Below, in pieces: positions 1 through 10,056 of a stretch of DNA of 64,000 nucleotides. The translations under genes and the position numbers were made by a program. Source of the stretch: Syngnathus acus (taxonomy: Eukaryota; Chordata; Actinopteri; Syngnathiformes; Syngnathidae); contig NC_051095.1 of NCBI RefSeq assembly GCF_901709675.1, forward strand, positions 2,336,295-2,400,294, in the 5' to 3' direction. Below the pieces are notes generated by a model. That model had not been told where the DNA came from, ran no database searches, and saw only the letters and a list, made by a program, of their open reading frames with translations. The number at the start of each line of letters is the position of its first letter. Position 1 is the first letter of the stretch.

Positions 1-33
1 CGTATCTGGCCCCCGGGCCTTGACTTTGACACC
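1..33 (-). mobile_element. tail of a third hAT-like copy
   Basis: The window opens with CGTATCTGGCCCCCGGGCCT followed by TGACTTTGACACC, matching the right end of the copy at 36955-37264. The rest lies outside the window. Confidence 0.55.
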
Positions 34-1623
34 TGTGATTTAAGGTGTATTAGTTTTCGTTTATTAATAATTTATTTTTGTATATATTTTGTAAAATACA
101 GTAGAGTAAGCTACAATTCTCAAAAATGTTTTTTTAAACTCTTATTTCATTAGTTTTCCTTAACCACGTGTGTACCTCATGTCTTGAGTTTTACTGTTAT
201 CTTTAAATCGAATGACTACACAGTTTATTATATTGAGCCCGTTGATTATTTATGACATAAATCTTGCTATTTCCCAAAGGTTCAGTCTCCTCCGACGGCG
301 CAATGATTCGAGAGTTATTATGCAAGGCGAATATTATCGGTCGACTCCATCGCATGTGGCCTGGAGTGTTGGTGAGATCAAATGAGCATTAAATAAAAAA
401 TGGCTGGCCTCCGTCGGAGCGTTAAATTGCCTTAACAAATCAAAACCCAATTCGAGCGTCTCCGAAATAGAGCACACAAGTCGGACGCTGACGCTTGAGC
501 TTGGTGCAACTTTAGTACGTATTCGCCAAAGACATCTATCGGATCATCGGATCTGTCCCCGGGGGAGATCGCGGGTTGCCGTGGCAACAAATTAAGCTTA
601 CTTCGAGCACAACTGTGACTTTCAAGCTTAGAAAAGCATCACATTGAATGCGAAAAGAAAATATGAGGGAAAAAAGTGAAAGCATGAGAATAAAATAAAT
701 CTTGATGAAACAGCAGCCACAACAAGTGATATTATAAAAAGCCGCATTACAATGCAAAAAGGCCGGTCGCCGAATGCAACAACACAGTGAATGAATGATA
801 CATGAGTGGCGTTGCATGTATTCGAGGATTTGACTCGGCAGGTGGCGGAGGAACATCACACCGATATCGAGAAGGCAATATCGCACCTGGATTGCAACAA
901 ACTCCATTTTTGTGATCCACCCAATCCAGAAAATCTGACTTAATCCGTATAGATGGAAATACAAAACAATATTTCCCAAGTGAAGCTTGTAAAAAAAGTA
1001 TAACCCATGCTTTTATTTTGAAGGTCTAATTTTTGACAGAATCTGTTACACAGATTTTGTCCGAGTTTCGGGCGCAATTGTTTTGAGTTTCTGATAAAAC
1101 CATAAATTAATTACACTTTTTTTTTTTTTTTTTTACAGAAAACTGATAAATGTTTGTGTGTTTCCTGGGGGGTACAGTGCCCCCAAAGCCCCCCCCCTAG
1201 ATACGTCAATGATTGTAAAATACACATTACACAATGCTTTGAACCAACATTGCTGATTAAAGGCCAAGTCTCAATATATCTTAATAACCGGATTGTCCAG
1301 ATACAAGCAGATCTAGTACAAGGTGTTCTCTGTCATTGCCTGACATCTAGTGGTAAACACGAGCATTACACCCTTTGAGCAGCCCCATTTAGGGCCCTTA
1401 AAATGCAATTGGCTTCATCCAAGAGAACTTAAAAGAATAAAAATAGCCATTATGTATGTGCAAAGACAAGTGTCAAGTTTTTTTTTTTTTCTCTCCATTC
1501 TTGTCACCGAGCTGGCTACCGCCACCACTTACCTGCCAGGCCGCGTCCAATCGTGACACACGAAAAAAAAATCACTTTGCAATTATTCTGCCTGCCGAAA
1601 AACAATGCCCGAAAGACCATTTA

Positions 1624-1626
<3 letters not shown>

Positions 1627-1656
<30 letters not shown>
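1627..1656. repeat. (TG)n microsatellite
   Basis: Pure TG dinucleotide run of 15 copies. Confidence 0.95.
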
Positions 1657-1659
<3 letters not shown>

Positions 1660-1785
1660 ATCTTGTACGATCGTGTCAAGTTGCCCTTTTCTGATAGAAT
1701 GAGGGACGTTAAAGAATGAATTGAATCTATTCTAAAGATTAATAGTTACAATTATATTTCTCTATCCATAATAGAAATGAGTCCG

Positions 1786-1791
1786 CATGCA
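1786..1791 (-). promoter_or_regulatory. possible Rbfox site (TGCATG) downstream of SS3
   Basis: The minus strand carries TGCATG about 145 nt downstream of the SS3 donor. Rbfox proteins bind (U)GCAUG, and sites downstream of a neuronal cassette exon usually promote inclusion. A six-base match alone is weak evidence. Confidence 0.35.
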
Positions 1792-1936
1792 GTTGAGAAG
1801 AAAGTCCGCAGAGTTATTGCGCCATGTAAATGAGGTGTCACCGAGAATGGGATCAAAGGGGAGCAGAAAAGGGCCACCACACTGAATTTGGATATGATGA
1901 TACATTTGAGTCATAAAAATGGATAGAACAACTTAC

Positions 1937-1963
1937 TGGGGCTACAGTCTATCCTGATACAAT
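1937..1963 (-). CDS. nrxn2: 27-nt SS3 microexon of nrxn2 (DCIRIDCSP)
   Basis: The acceptor follows a pyrimidine tract (CTCTCTCTCCCCGCCAG) and the donor is CCCCA|GTAAGT. Entering after CTC G from the LNS4 exon, the 27 nt read D-C-I-R-I-D-C-S-P and leave one A for the next codon. Mammalian SS3 inserts are DCIRINCNSS (nrxn1) and DCLRVGCAPS (nrxn2), so length, phase, the two cysteines and position all fit. Both ends are phase 1, so it is a frame-neutral cassette. SS3 lies in a loop of LNS4. A TGCATG (Rbfox-type) motif lies about 145 nt downstream in the intron. Confidence 0.9.
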
Positions 1964-2366
1964 CTGGCGGGGAGAGAGAGCGCAATGGTGAGATCAAATC
2001 AAAAGAGCAAGAGAGAGAGAGAGAGAGAGAGAGAAAGTGAGAAAAGACATTTTACATCCTTCAAGGTACATTCTGCAGACAAGCAACGAGCGCTCTGGGC
2101 CACCATCCGGGGACGGCTCTGAGTCAGGATCACCCTTTCACTTCTTTAAGCCTCCGTTCCGCCCGCTCATCGTTTCCGACAACCGACGCACAGCGGAAGG
2201 CAAGTTTGGCCGCCCCCAAAGTCGGCTCGCCTTGTTTCTCACGAGGATGACAGCGGAGTGAACGAACATGCCCGATTTTGTTTATTCATTCATTCATTCA
2301 TTCATTCATTCATTCATTCATTCATTCATTCATATATATCTATATATATCTAAATATCTCTCTCTC

Positions 2367-2398
<32 letters not shown>

Positions 2399-4052
2399 CT
2401 ATATATATTTATTTATTTATTAGGCGGTGAATCTTAGCGCATTGAAAATCATCATTCATTCATTCATATATATATATATATATATATATATTTATTTATT
2501 TATTAGGCGGTGAATCTTAGCGCATTGAAAATGTTACGGTAAAAATAGAAAGTGCGTCACGGTAAGTAGTAAAAAGTGTGTGGGCGATCGTGAGAAAAGA
2601 TAGCGGAGTTTCTTGAGTGTGTAAAAAAAAACTCGAGTTGCTCAGAGCGCCTTTCATAAAAAAAAAAGATAGCATTAAATTTTTTTGACGTCAAATAACT
2701 GTTTTGAATCTTTCATTTCGGTTTGCATTTATCCATCATAAAGATTACATTTTAAAATTGCATCCCGCGGGATTTTGCCTCAAAATAGCTTTACAGTAGT
2801 CTTTTATAATTCACACATCTTTGTATTGTCGCAAGCCTCTGAAAAGTCATTTTAAGACTGGAATGGTTTCGAAATTTTCCGTGCTCTTTGGGTGTGACGT
2901 CACGCGCGTTTTCTTGTTAGCTCGTTGTCTTGTTAGCTCGTTGTCTTAGCGACCAGAAGTCTTAAGAACGCCTCAAAGTATCTCAGAGGAAGACTAAAAA
3001 AAAGAGAAAAACTATGACAAGTGAACTTGGGTACTAAATCTCGCAGAATGCCGCTTTTAATTGACGCATAAAAAAATCAAATTGTGACGAGGTGTTTTCA
3101 GTGTTCTCCGGGTAAATGTAAAAAAAAAAAGTGGTGCACTTGCCTCCCGCAGCACGTTTGGAACGCCAGAGATGCAAAGCCAACAAGAAAGGGTGATCTG
3201 CACATCCCAGCCACTTCATTGCACGCATCTGACAAAGCCAAACTTCATATTTAGCATTAGCCACGTTCCTTGTTTTGTAATGTTACAAAATAGCATCTGT
3301 CCATTGTGCGTGCAGGTGAAAGCGGCTGAGTTGTGGTCTCGAGCTGTCAACCGCGACAGAATAGTGGACGCAAACAGCCCGGGGACCAGCACCGCAGCAG
3401 GAAAGGGGCGGGGCTTAAATAAAAGTGAATAAAGGCCGTTTACAAATTACGCATTAGAATTTTCAGGAGCAGGACATCGCATCTCTATTTTGGAAGTACA
3501 ACTTATCGAGCTGTGGGCAGGTCCCCCCGACAGTTTGATCCGAGGCCGCAGAAAAACAAGCCATTGAAGGGATGAAAAGTTTCGTGGATGGGGTGCAAAT
3601 GGGCAGCAGAAAAGAAAAAAATGTAGAAGCCAAAAAAGGAATTTATATTTCTCCTCGATTGCCTCAACTTAAAATGTTGCAGCATTTTCACGAAAGAAAC
3701 TGTGAAAACTTTGGGTAATATTAGCTTGCTGCGACGCTTTACAGCATCCAAATAATTCTAATCCAAAATGGAAGGTCTGTGATGTCACAAGAGGAAGGAA
3801 AAATGAGAAGAGCAAGAGGTGAAAGTGGCCTGAACAGCTTTCCATCTGGAGAAGGCCAATAAATAGCTTCCATCAGACTGACAAGCTGATTTTTGTCGAC
3901 ATCTAGTGGTCAAAAGAGGGACTACTTCTTCCTCTCAAGTGAGCACTTGTGCCAGTAGAAAGAAAGGTTAGAAAATAAAAGTCTTTTAAAGGTGACAAAA
4001 TGAGGGATGGCAGGATGGGGACGAAGGGGCGGGGCAGATGACGGCGGCCTAC
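1964..4052 (-). other. nrxn2: intron between LNS4 exon and SS3
   Basis: It holds (GA)n next to the SS3 acceptor (2008-2034), an (ATTC)n and AT-rich duplicated block (2281-2532), and otherwise unique sequence. No further exon seen. Confidence 0.75.
2281..2532. repeat. (ATTC)n plus AT-rich tandem duplication
   Basis: (ATTC)n runs from 2281 to about 2332, followed by TA-rich sequence. GGCGGTGAATCTTAGCGCAT occurs at about 2424 and again at about 2506, each after a TTTATTTATTTATTA tract, so a roughly 83-bp unit was duplicated. Confidence 0.8.
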
Positions 4053-4256
4053 CGAGGTTGACGGTGAGCTTGACGCGGCCGCCGTCCAGCTCCAGCCGCA
4101 ACGTGTCAGCCGAGTCCTTGGACGTGCTGGCCACAAGCAGGCCATAGGCGCGCTGAGACATGAAACGCAACGACACGTCCTCGGCCTCCGTGTGCATTGT
4201 GACGGGCATGATGATCTTCAGGTACATGCTGCCGTCATAGCTCAGCACCGTCGCCT
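4053..4256 (-). CDS. nrxn2: nrxn2 exon: N-terminal part of LNS4
   Basis: This 204-nt exon (phase 1 to phase 1) has acceptor CCCGCGCAG|AGGCGA and donor AACCTCG|GTAGGC. It encodes (E)[37 protein letters not shown] and [21 protein letters not shown], closely matching the start of LNS4 in vertebrate alpha-neurexins; SMY and FMSQRAYGL resemble nrxn2. It is followed in the transcript by the optional SS3 microexon at 1937-1963. The next constitutive exon (KGPETLFAG...) is not in the window. Confidence 0.97.
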
Positions 4257-5277
4257 CTGCGCGGGGAGAAAACTCAAATTAGTCTCTTGCAAAAAAAAAA
4301 AAATGACAGCAAGACCCGCTAAGCGCTCGACCATGAAAGAAAATAAATAATTTAAAAGAACTCCCAAATGAACATTTTGATCCTTCGAGCATGTGATGCT
4401 GCAGTAACACATCCAACCACTAGGTGGCAGAAAAAGCTCAGAAAGGAAAAAGAAATCATCCCTTCAAGGATGAAGACGTTTCATCCTGATATGAAAAGAA
4501 AATCTTGCTCAACCCAATCATATCGCCGCTGATTGGACCTCAAACGTGCCATCACTATGCATGCGTGCTTATGTATAACCTTTCTCTATAATTAGTATCG
4601 AAGTCGGCTGTTGATGGATGACAGAGGTCAAGGGTCAAATACGTACTGTAGGTAAATATAACCAGCAGTCAGGTTTTTTTTTTTTTTTTTTTACTACAAA
4701 TAATGTCTCCACTCATCTATGTCAGCATCAAATTACTTTAGGATCAGCCATTATTTGTATCATAAAATGTTATCACTGTGTTTCATGTGATGTTTGTTTT
4801 CGAATCGGGCGCGGGCTGATGTTAGATTCTGGCAGTATGATAAACGAGAGCAAAAATATTGTGGTGTGACGGTAAAAGACAAATGGTGTAAATAAAACCA
4901 GCAATTATTCCCATGTAACACAATATGTTTCATTTGAAATAAAATATAAAATATTTGGTACATCCATCCATTTTTTGAAGCGCTTATCCTCACGAGGGTT
5001 GCGGCCATGCCGAGTTAAGTGTAAATAAATAGATAAATGTTCTTATTGGTGAGCTACTTTGAGAACAGACCGAGTACCCGCTGTCACCATTCAACAAATT
5101 AAAAACTTTTTTGGACAATGTGCATTAATTAACACAGCAAAGAGGCATAGAGTGACTTTGTCTTGCTCCCTCCCTCCTCTTGCGATAAAGTTGATACTTT
5201 TTGTGACATTTTTCTTTGATGGAGGAATATGAGCTAAAAAAAAATTCTAGAAAAAAACCAACCACTTTGGAACACAC
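4257..5277 (-). other. nrxn2: intron between EGF-B exon and LNS4 exon
   Basis: About 1 kb with a poly-T run (4674-4692) and a short LINE-like tail near 4958-5010. No exon seen. Confidence 0.8.
4955..5012. repeat. LINE-like 3-prime tail fragment
   Basis: CATCCATCCATTTTTTGAAG followed by CGCTTATCCTCACGAGGGTT resembles a very common teleost non-LTR tail. Identification is from memory. Confidence 0.4.
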
Positions 5278-5661
5278 CTATCTCGCAGTTGGCGCCCAAG
5301 AATCCCGTGCTGGTGCAATCGCATATGTAGCGATTCCAGCCCTCTTTGCACAAGCCGCCATTGCCACAGGGGGCGCTGCTGCATCGCTTCTGCTGCTCCC
5401 GGGTGCAGAAGCTGCTCACGCCCATTGCGCTCTGGATCTCGGCCAGGCGGCGAACATCTCGGCTCTTGCCGTCGATGAAGAGGTCGCGGACGCAGCCCAC
5501 GTAGCCGTAGTTGAGCAGCGCCGTCCACACCTCGGGCGGCAGAATCAGTTCCGTCTTGGACTCGGGGAGGCCGCCGAGGTACATGTCGCTGTCCAGGTCC
5601 AGGATCTCGCTGCCTTCCGGCGAGCTGAAGGGCATACTTCGACTGTTGACCGAGATGGACC
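5278..5661 (-). CDS. nrxn2: nrxn2 exon: end of LNS3 and complete EGF-B
   Basis: This 384-nt exon (phase 1 to phase 1) has acceptor GGTTTCAG|GGTCCA and donor GAGATAG|GTGTGT. It encodes (G)[20 protein letters not shown], then [30 protein letters not shown] and ends LNS3 near SSFC. EGF-B follows with six cysteines in the usual order: [17 protein letters not shown] and ANC. The exon closes with CEI(E), where mammals have CERE, before LNS4. EGF-B sits between LNS3 and LNS4 in the rigid central part of the alpha-neurexin ectodomain. Confidence 0.97.
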
Positions 5662-6407
5662 CTGAAACCGGACGAGCAGAAACAGGCAGCGAGCGTGAGA
5701 CAGCGCATCTGTCTAATGTGTTGCTAAATGGAGGAGAAAGAAAGCAGAATGCAGCGGGGGAGCGGGCCAAGAAAAGCCCCCCCCCCACCAGCTCCCTTTC
5801 TGTGATTAACGGCTCTGTCTTCATTTTCTATTAAAAGCCAATTACGGCGGGAGCAGCGGCGAGATCACACGGCGACAGACGCGCACGCTCCGTCACGCGC
5901 TTTCTCGTTTACTGCACGCCATTAGAAGGAAGACGGCGTGCGCGCCCCGCGCCGAGCTGTTCATCAGTCACACATGCAGATGTTTGCCATTCGCGCCCGC
6001 AGACGACACCCGACTTCGCGAGACCGGCTCCAGGCGTGGAAAGAAAAAAATAGACGCAGCCGGCGTGTCGCCCCAGGCGAGATTTTACAATACTTGATAT
6101 TTCCATTTGGAAATATTAATTAGGAGTCGCTTTAATTTTTAATCTACGCTAGCTAGCTGTTCCGTATTCAAGGTTAGTCGTCCGGTTATTGTAAATAAGG
6201 TGCAGATTCATTCATCTGCACAAAATGTTATTTGGATTAAGCCTTTGAATTTGGCTTTTGAGTCAAATCCGCAAGAAAAACTATTAAATGTGATTTGAAA
6301 TCAACGTAAATGAACGAAATAATTATTTAAAATAAATGAATAAACAAGACATTTTTAATCACCCCAAAAAAAAATCCCATTCAAAAATTGGAAACGTTCC
6401 TCGTTAC
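5662..6407 (-). other. nrxn2: intron within LNS3
   Basis: About 750 bp of mostly unique sequence. No repeat or exon recognised. Confidence 0.8.
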
Positions 6408-6846
6408 CTTTCCTGCCTTCTCTCTGGAAGTCCACGTGACACCATTCCCCGTCGTTGACCTTCTTGTTGCTGGCCTTCAGCTTAGTTTTGCCCGAGCCCA
6501 TGTCGATCAGTAAGTACAAATAGCCGTCCAGCAGCTCCAAGGCAAAGTAATCGGTCTTTAGCTCCCTGCCGGGCTTCTGCTCTTTGGGCCCTTGAGGGCG
6601 GCCGTGGCTGAAGAGCAGCAAGCCGCTGGGCTCGGTGGTGCGGAAGTCGAAGGACACCGACCCCGTCTTTTTGGTGTTCCACTTGGGCAAGGAGATGAAA
6701 GACTCGGGGTTGTCAAAGGTGACCGGGTCCAGGGCGGCCACGTCCTCGCAGCGGAAGACCAGGTCGCCGTTCAGGGTGATTTTGGGATCGCGCTGGATGG
6801 CCAAGCGGGAGAGCTCCAGCTTAAAGTCGTTATTCTTGTACACCAC
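6408..6846 (-). CDS. nrxn2: nrxn2 exon: end of LNS2 and most of LNS3
   Basis: This 439-nt exon has acceptor TTCCTCAAG|GTGGTG and donor AGGAAAG|GTAACG, entering in phase 0 and leaving in phase 1. It begins [16 protein letters not shown], the last strand of LNS2, then a short linker with a conserved Cys ([15 protein letters not shown]). LNS3 starts at about residue 40: [48 protein letters not shown] and [32 protein letters not shown] and WCHVDFQR favour nrxn2 over nrxn1. The loop [18 protein letters not shown] in the middle is the most variable part of LNS3 across the family. Confidence 0.97.
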
Positions 6847-7631
6847 CTTGAGGAAGAGAGCGGAAAAAAAACAATTACTTGAATTTAAAAGTAACTAACC
6901 GGACTACAGGTCAGATTAGTACTTCCTCAAAATGGCAGCCGTCTTTGACCTTGTGACGATTCGACGTTAAAAATTCCACAATTTGCTCGACGTTGCCAAA
7001 ATGATTTGCGGCAAACGACCTTCACGCTTCGGACGACTTCCCACTCGGGACGCCGGCGTAGCTCCAAGGGGCCGGCCAATAACGATGACAATAAGCGCAC
7101 GAAGGCGAGGGGAAGAAAGGAAACAGCTAACAGGAACGTCGGCGCGTAATCGGCTTCTCGGCGACGTTCTCCAAACGTTGCTTGAGGCCTCGACGCAGGC
7201 AGCCTTTGATGAAAGGTGGCTCCATTGTTCCCACTCAAATTGTGTCTTTGCATTCATCGTGGAGTCGGAGCCACAGGCAAAGGAAATTATCCCCGCTTCG
7301 TCTTGTTTTCTTATATTTATTCAACGGCTTGCAGACAGCGCCGGCTGTCCTCCAGGTAACGACGCGAGGCGGCTTTCGCGCGTTTGTGCCACGCGTGAGG
7401 TTTCCTCTTGAGATGCTTCACAGACGCAACACACAAACACACACATGCACACACACACGATGGGCTAAGACATCACTGCATCTGGGTTTTCCCCAGCTGC
7501 GACAACTCTGATGTTGAAAATATTTAAAAAAAAAAAAATTTTTCTTAAAAATCTTGCTCTCGACAAATACGGCATAAACTAAAACTAACACCGACACTAA
7601 AAATAGAAGAAACAAAAATGAAAAAGTGAAT

Positions 7632-8048
7632 TTAAACTCAAGGCAGTAATATAATTATTTAAATTTCATAAATTTTGAAAATATTTTAAATTTAAACTAA
7701 TGGAATTAAATATAATTATTTAAATTTTGTGGATTTTAAAATTATTTTGAATTTTAATTTAAACTAACGGAATTAAATGTAATTATTTAAATGTAAACTA
7801 ACGGAATTAAATATAATTATTTAAATTTTGTAGATTTTAAAATTATTTTGAATTTTAATTTAAACTAATGGAAATAAATGTAATTATTTAAATTTAAACT
7901 AACGGAATTAAATATAAATACTTAAATTTAATAAATTTGAAAATTATTTTAAATTTCAATTTAAACTAACAGAATTAAATAGAATTAAGTTCTATAAATT
8001 TTAACATTATTTTACATTTAAATTCAAACTAACTGAATTAAATATAAA
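7632..8048. repeat. AT-rich tandem repeat with alternating long and short units
   Basis: Units start TAAACTAACGGAATTAAAT and alternate between about 67 bp and 34 bp, for seven to eight units with point differences. Confidence 0.75.
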
Positions 8049-9078
8049 AATGCACTTTTATTATTCCGTTTCTAACAAAACTCTTATATGGATTTTTGGG
8101 GTACCTAATAAAGTGTCCAACAAGTGGAAAACATGAAGGACTGAGGATTGACGGGATGTAGAGGGCCGAGGTGAACGTGACCCTAAAAAGATGTTATCAC
8201 ACACACACATTCATTTAAAAAAAAACAAAAAAAGTGCAACAGTGGAAGGAGGCTGTCGCCAGAACGTCAATATGAAGTCGAACGTCAGGGCGGGGTGGAG
8301 GCAGTCGGGGAGGTGAGCGAATTCATCCACTGTGAGGAATCAGTCAAAGAAATCAATTTTTAATTTAGGCCACAACAGGGATGGCAAAACCGGCGCGGTG
8401 ACGGCAGCGCTTAGACTTAATTACACTAAAGTGGCCAAGAGAAAAGGCAAAAGATGAGTGATGGAGAGGTGGACAAGGTAGCAAAAAAAAAAAAAACTGA
8501 GGGGGAGAAATGAGAGATAGCAAGGTCACAGTCTCGGGCGGCGACTGCGGCAGATGGTGCTGAAAAAGAGAGCGAAATGAAAAAAAGAAAACACACACAC
8601 ACACACACAGTGTAGTGTGTCCATCTCTTCCGTGGCATAGGAGACCGATCGGAACCTTGAACACTGACCCTGAGCGCCGCTTATCTTCACACTCTCAAAG
8701 TCACACGCACAAACACAAACACACATTATGAGTTCACGCTTTTTGTGCGCCACACACACACGCGCGCACACACATGAAAGGCGTTCAGCGCCCTCTTTTT
8801 CGGTGGGAACCTCTGCAGCCCGCGGGGTGCCGCCCAAGCGTGTCAAAGGCGTTTGACCACGGCGGTTGCATGAAAGCCTCGCCACGGGCCGGCATCGCCG
8901 ATAAGACCAGCTGAAACACACGGACTGCCCCCCGCCCCCCCCCCACACACACACACCTCTTCCTCAGTCCACACACAGTGATGTGTTTGTTAGAGCTTGA
9001 CTAGACGTTGAGCCCGGATAGCCGCCTGGAAAAAAACCAAGGTCTGTGTCTCAACTACAAATTTTTAGACACCACTTT

Positions 9079-9290
9079 GAATTCAGTTTGCCGATTCTGA
9101 GTACCGATACCACTCAAAATTTGGATGCATACATTCCAAACAACAAATAAAAATATCTTTCTTGCTTTCTTTCTCTCACAACGATGGTATCAGCGCCTGG
9201 TATCGGCAGCCTCCACGACTACCCGATACCTCGACACAAAGCCAGTATTGTAATATCGATACCTGGTATTGGTCCTAATCCTAATTTCAA
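9079..9290. repeat. GATACC-rich repeat-like segment
   Basis: GTATCGG, GATACC and CCGATACC motifs recur in both orientations. A shorter relative with TTTTGGTATCGCCGATACC lies at 19228-19275. The type of element is unknown. Confidence 0.35.
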
Positions 9291-9894
9291 CACGCGAGCC
9301 CAAAATATAGTTCCAATCCCAACCTTTTACTTGACCAACTTGCTCATTTCAAATTCAACGACCGATCGTCTTTAATAGCCTCCGACATTGCTTCGGCTAA
9401 ATTCTCCAGCGCCCCCTAGGGGAGGATCCCGCCGACACGCAAGCCAAATGCTGAAAACGGCTTTTTCCGCAAGCGTAATGAAGTTAGCGAGGGCGATTAC
9501 GACGGCGTCCATTAAAAGCGATGGCAAAAGTAATTACTTATTCAATCAGCGCGGCTTTATGAGAAAACGCGGCGGTGGCGGCATGTTGCCGTGCCGCTAC
9601 ACAAGTCATTACCTTTACAAGGGCGTAATACTTTCAACTGTGATTGTGCCTCTTGATAGCTTGTTAAACTCAGATGTAAAAGCCAGAAAGGGGGAAAAAT
9701 ACTTTATATTCTTCTCGGTGGGTTTGTTGACGAGCATATTCCGGCGGCACTTTTTTAGATGAATTGCAACAAGCGCACACTCGTGGCAGACAACGAGGCG
9801 CTCTAACACCAGGGGAAGATGAGTTCAATCAGATTTATTTTTTTTGGTCTCGATTGAAGTGTAAGTTCTTTGGATTCTTGCGGCGGGGACTCAC

Positions 9895-10056
9895 ATCTTT
9901 GAGGCAGCCCATGAAGTTGTTACTGACGGGCGAGCCCGGAAGGTCGGCGGTGTTGGGGCTCCCGCCGATGTAGAAGAAGTCGTCCGAGCCGAGCATGGTG
10001 TAGTCCTCCTGCGTGTAGCCGGTGGTGGTCAGGATGCCGTCCACCGAGATGGTTAC
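9895..10056 (-). CDS. nrxn2: nrxn2 exon: C-terminal part of LNS2
   Basis: This 162-nt exon (54 codons, phase 0 to phase 0) has acceptor TTGCCAG|GTAACC and donor AAAGAT|GTGAGT. It encodes [20 protein letters not shown] through [18 protein letters not shown], nearly identical to the corresponding vertebrate neurexin segment. It directly follows the SS2 insertion point. The GCLKD Cys is conserved in neurexin LNS domains. Symmetric phase means skipping would keep the frame but remove core strands of LNS2, so it is expected to be constitutive. Confidence 0.97.

Larger units (their letters stand above)
1..1936 (-). other. nrxn2: intron after SS3 (partial)
   Basis: No exon seen. It holds the end of a hAT-like repeat (1-33), a poly-T run near 1118-1134, a (TG)n run at 1627-1656 and short purine-rich tracts. 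The exon expected next, beginning KGPETLFAG, was looked for and not found. Confidence 0.75.
6847..9894 (-). other. nrxn2: intron within LNS2
   Basis: It holds CA-rich runs (7432-7460, 8590-8610, 8700-8775), an AT-rich tandem block (7632-8048) and a GATACC-rich repeat-like segment (9079-9290). No exon seen. Confidence 0.8.

Noticed and set aside
5216-5834. Plus-strand reading frames over the EGF-B exon region
   Set aside because: They are antisense shadows of the nrxn2 exon; the minus strand carries the conserved domains and splice sites.
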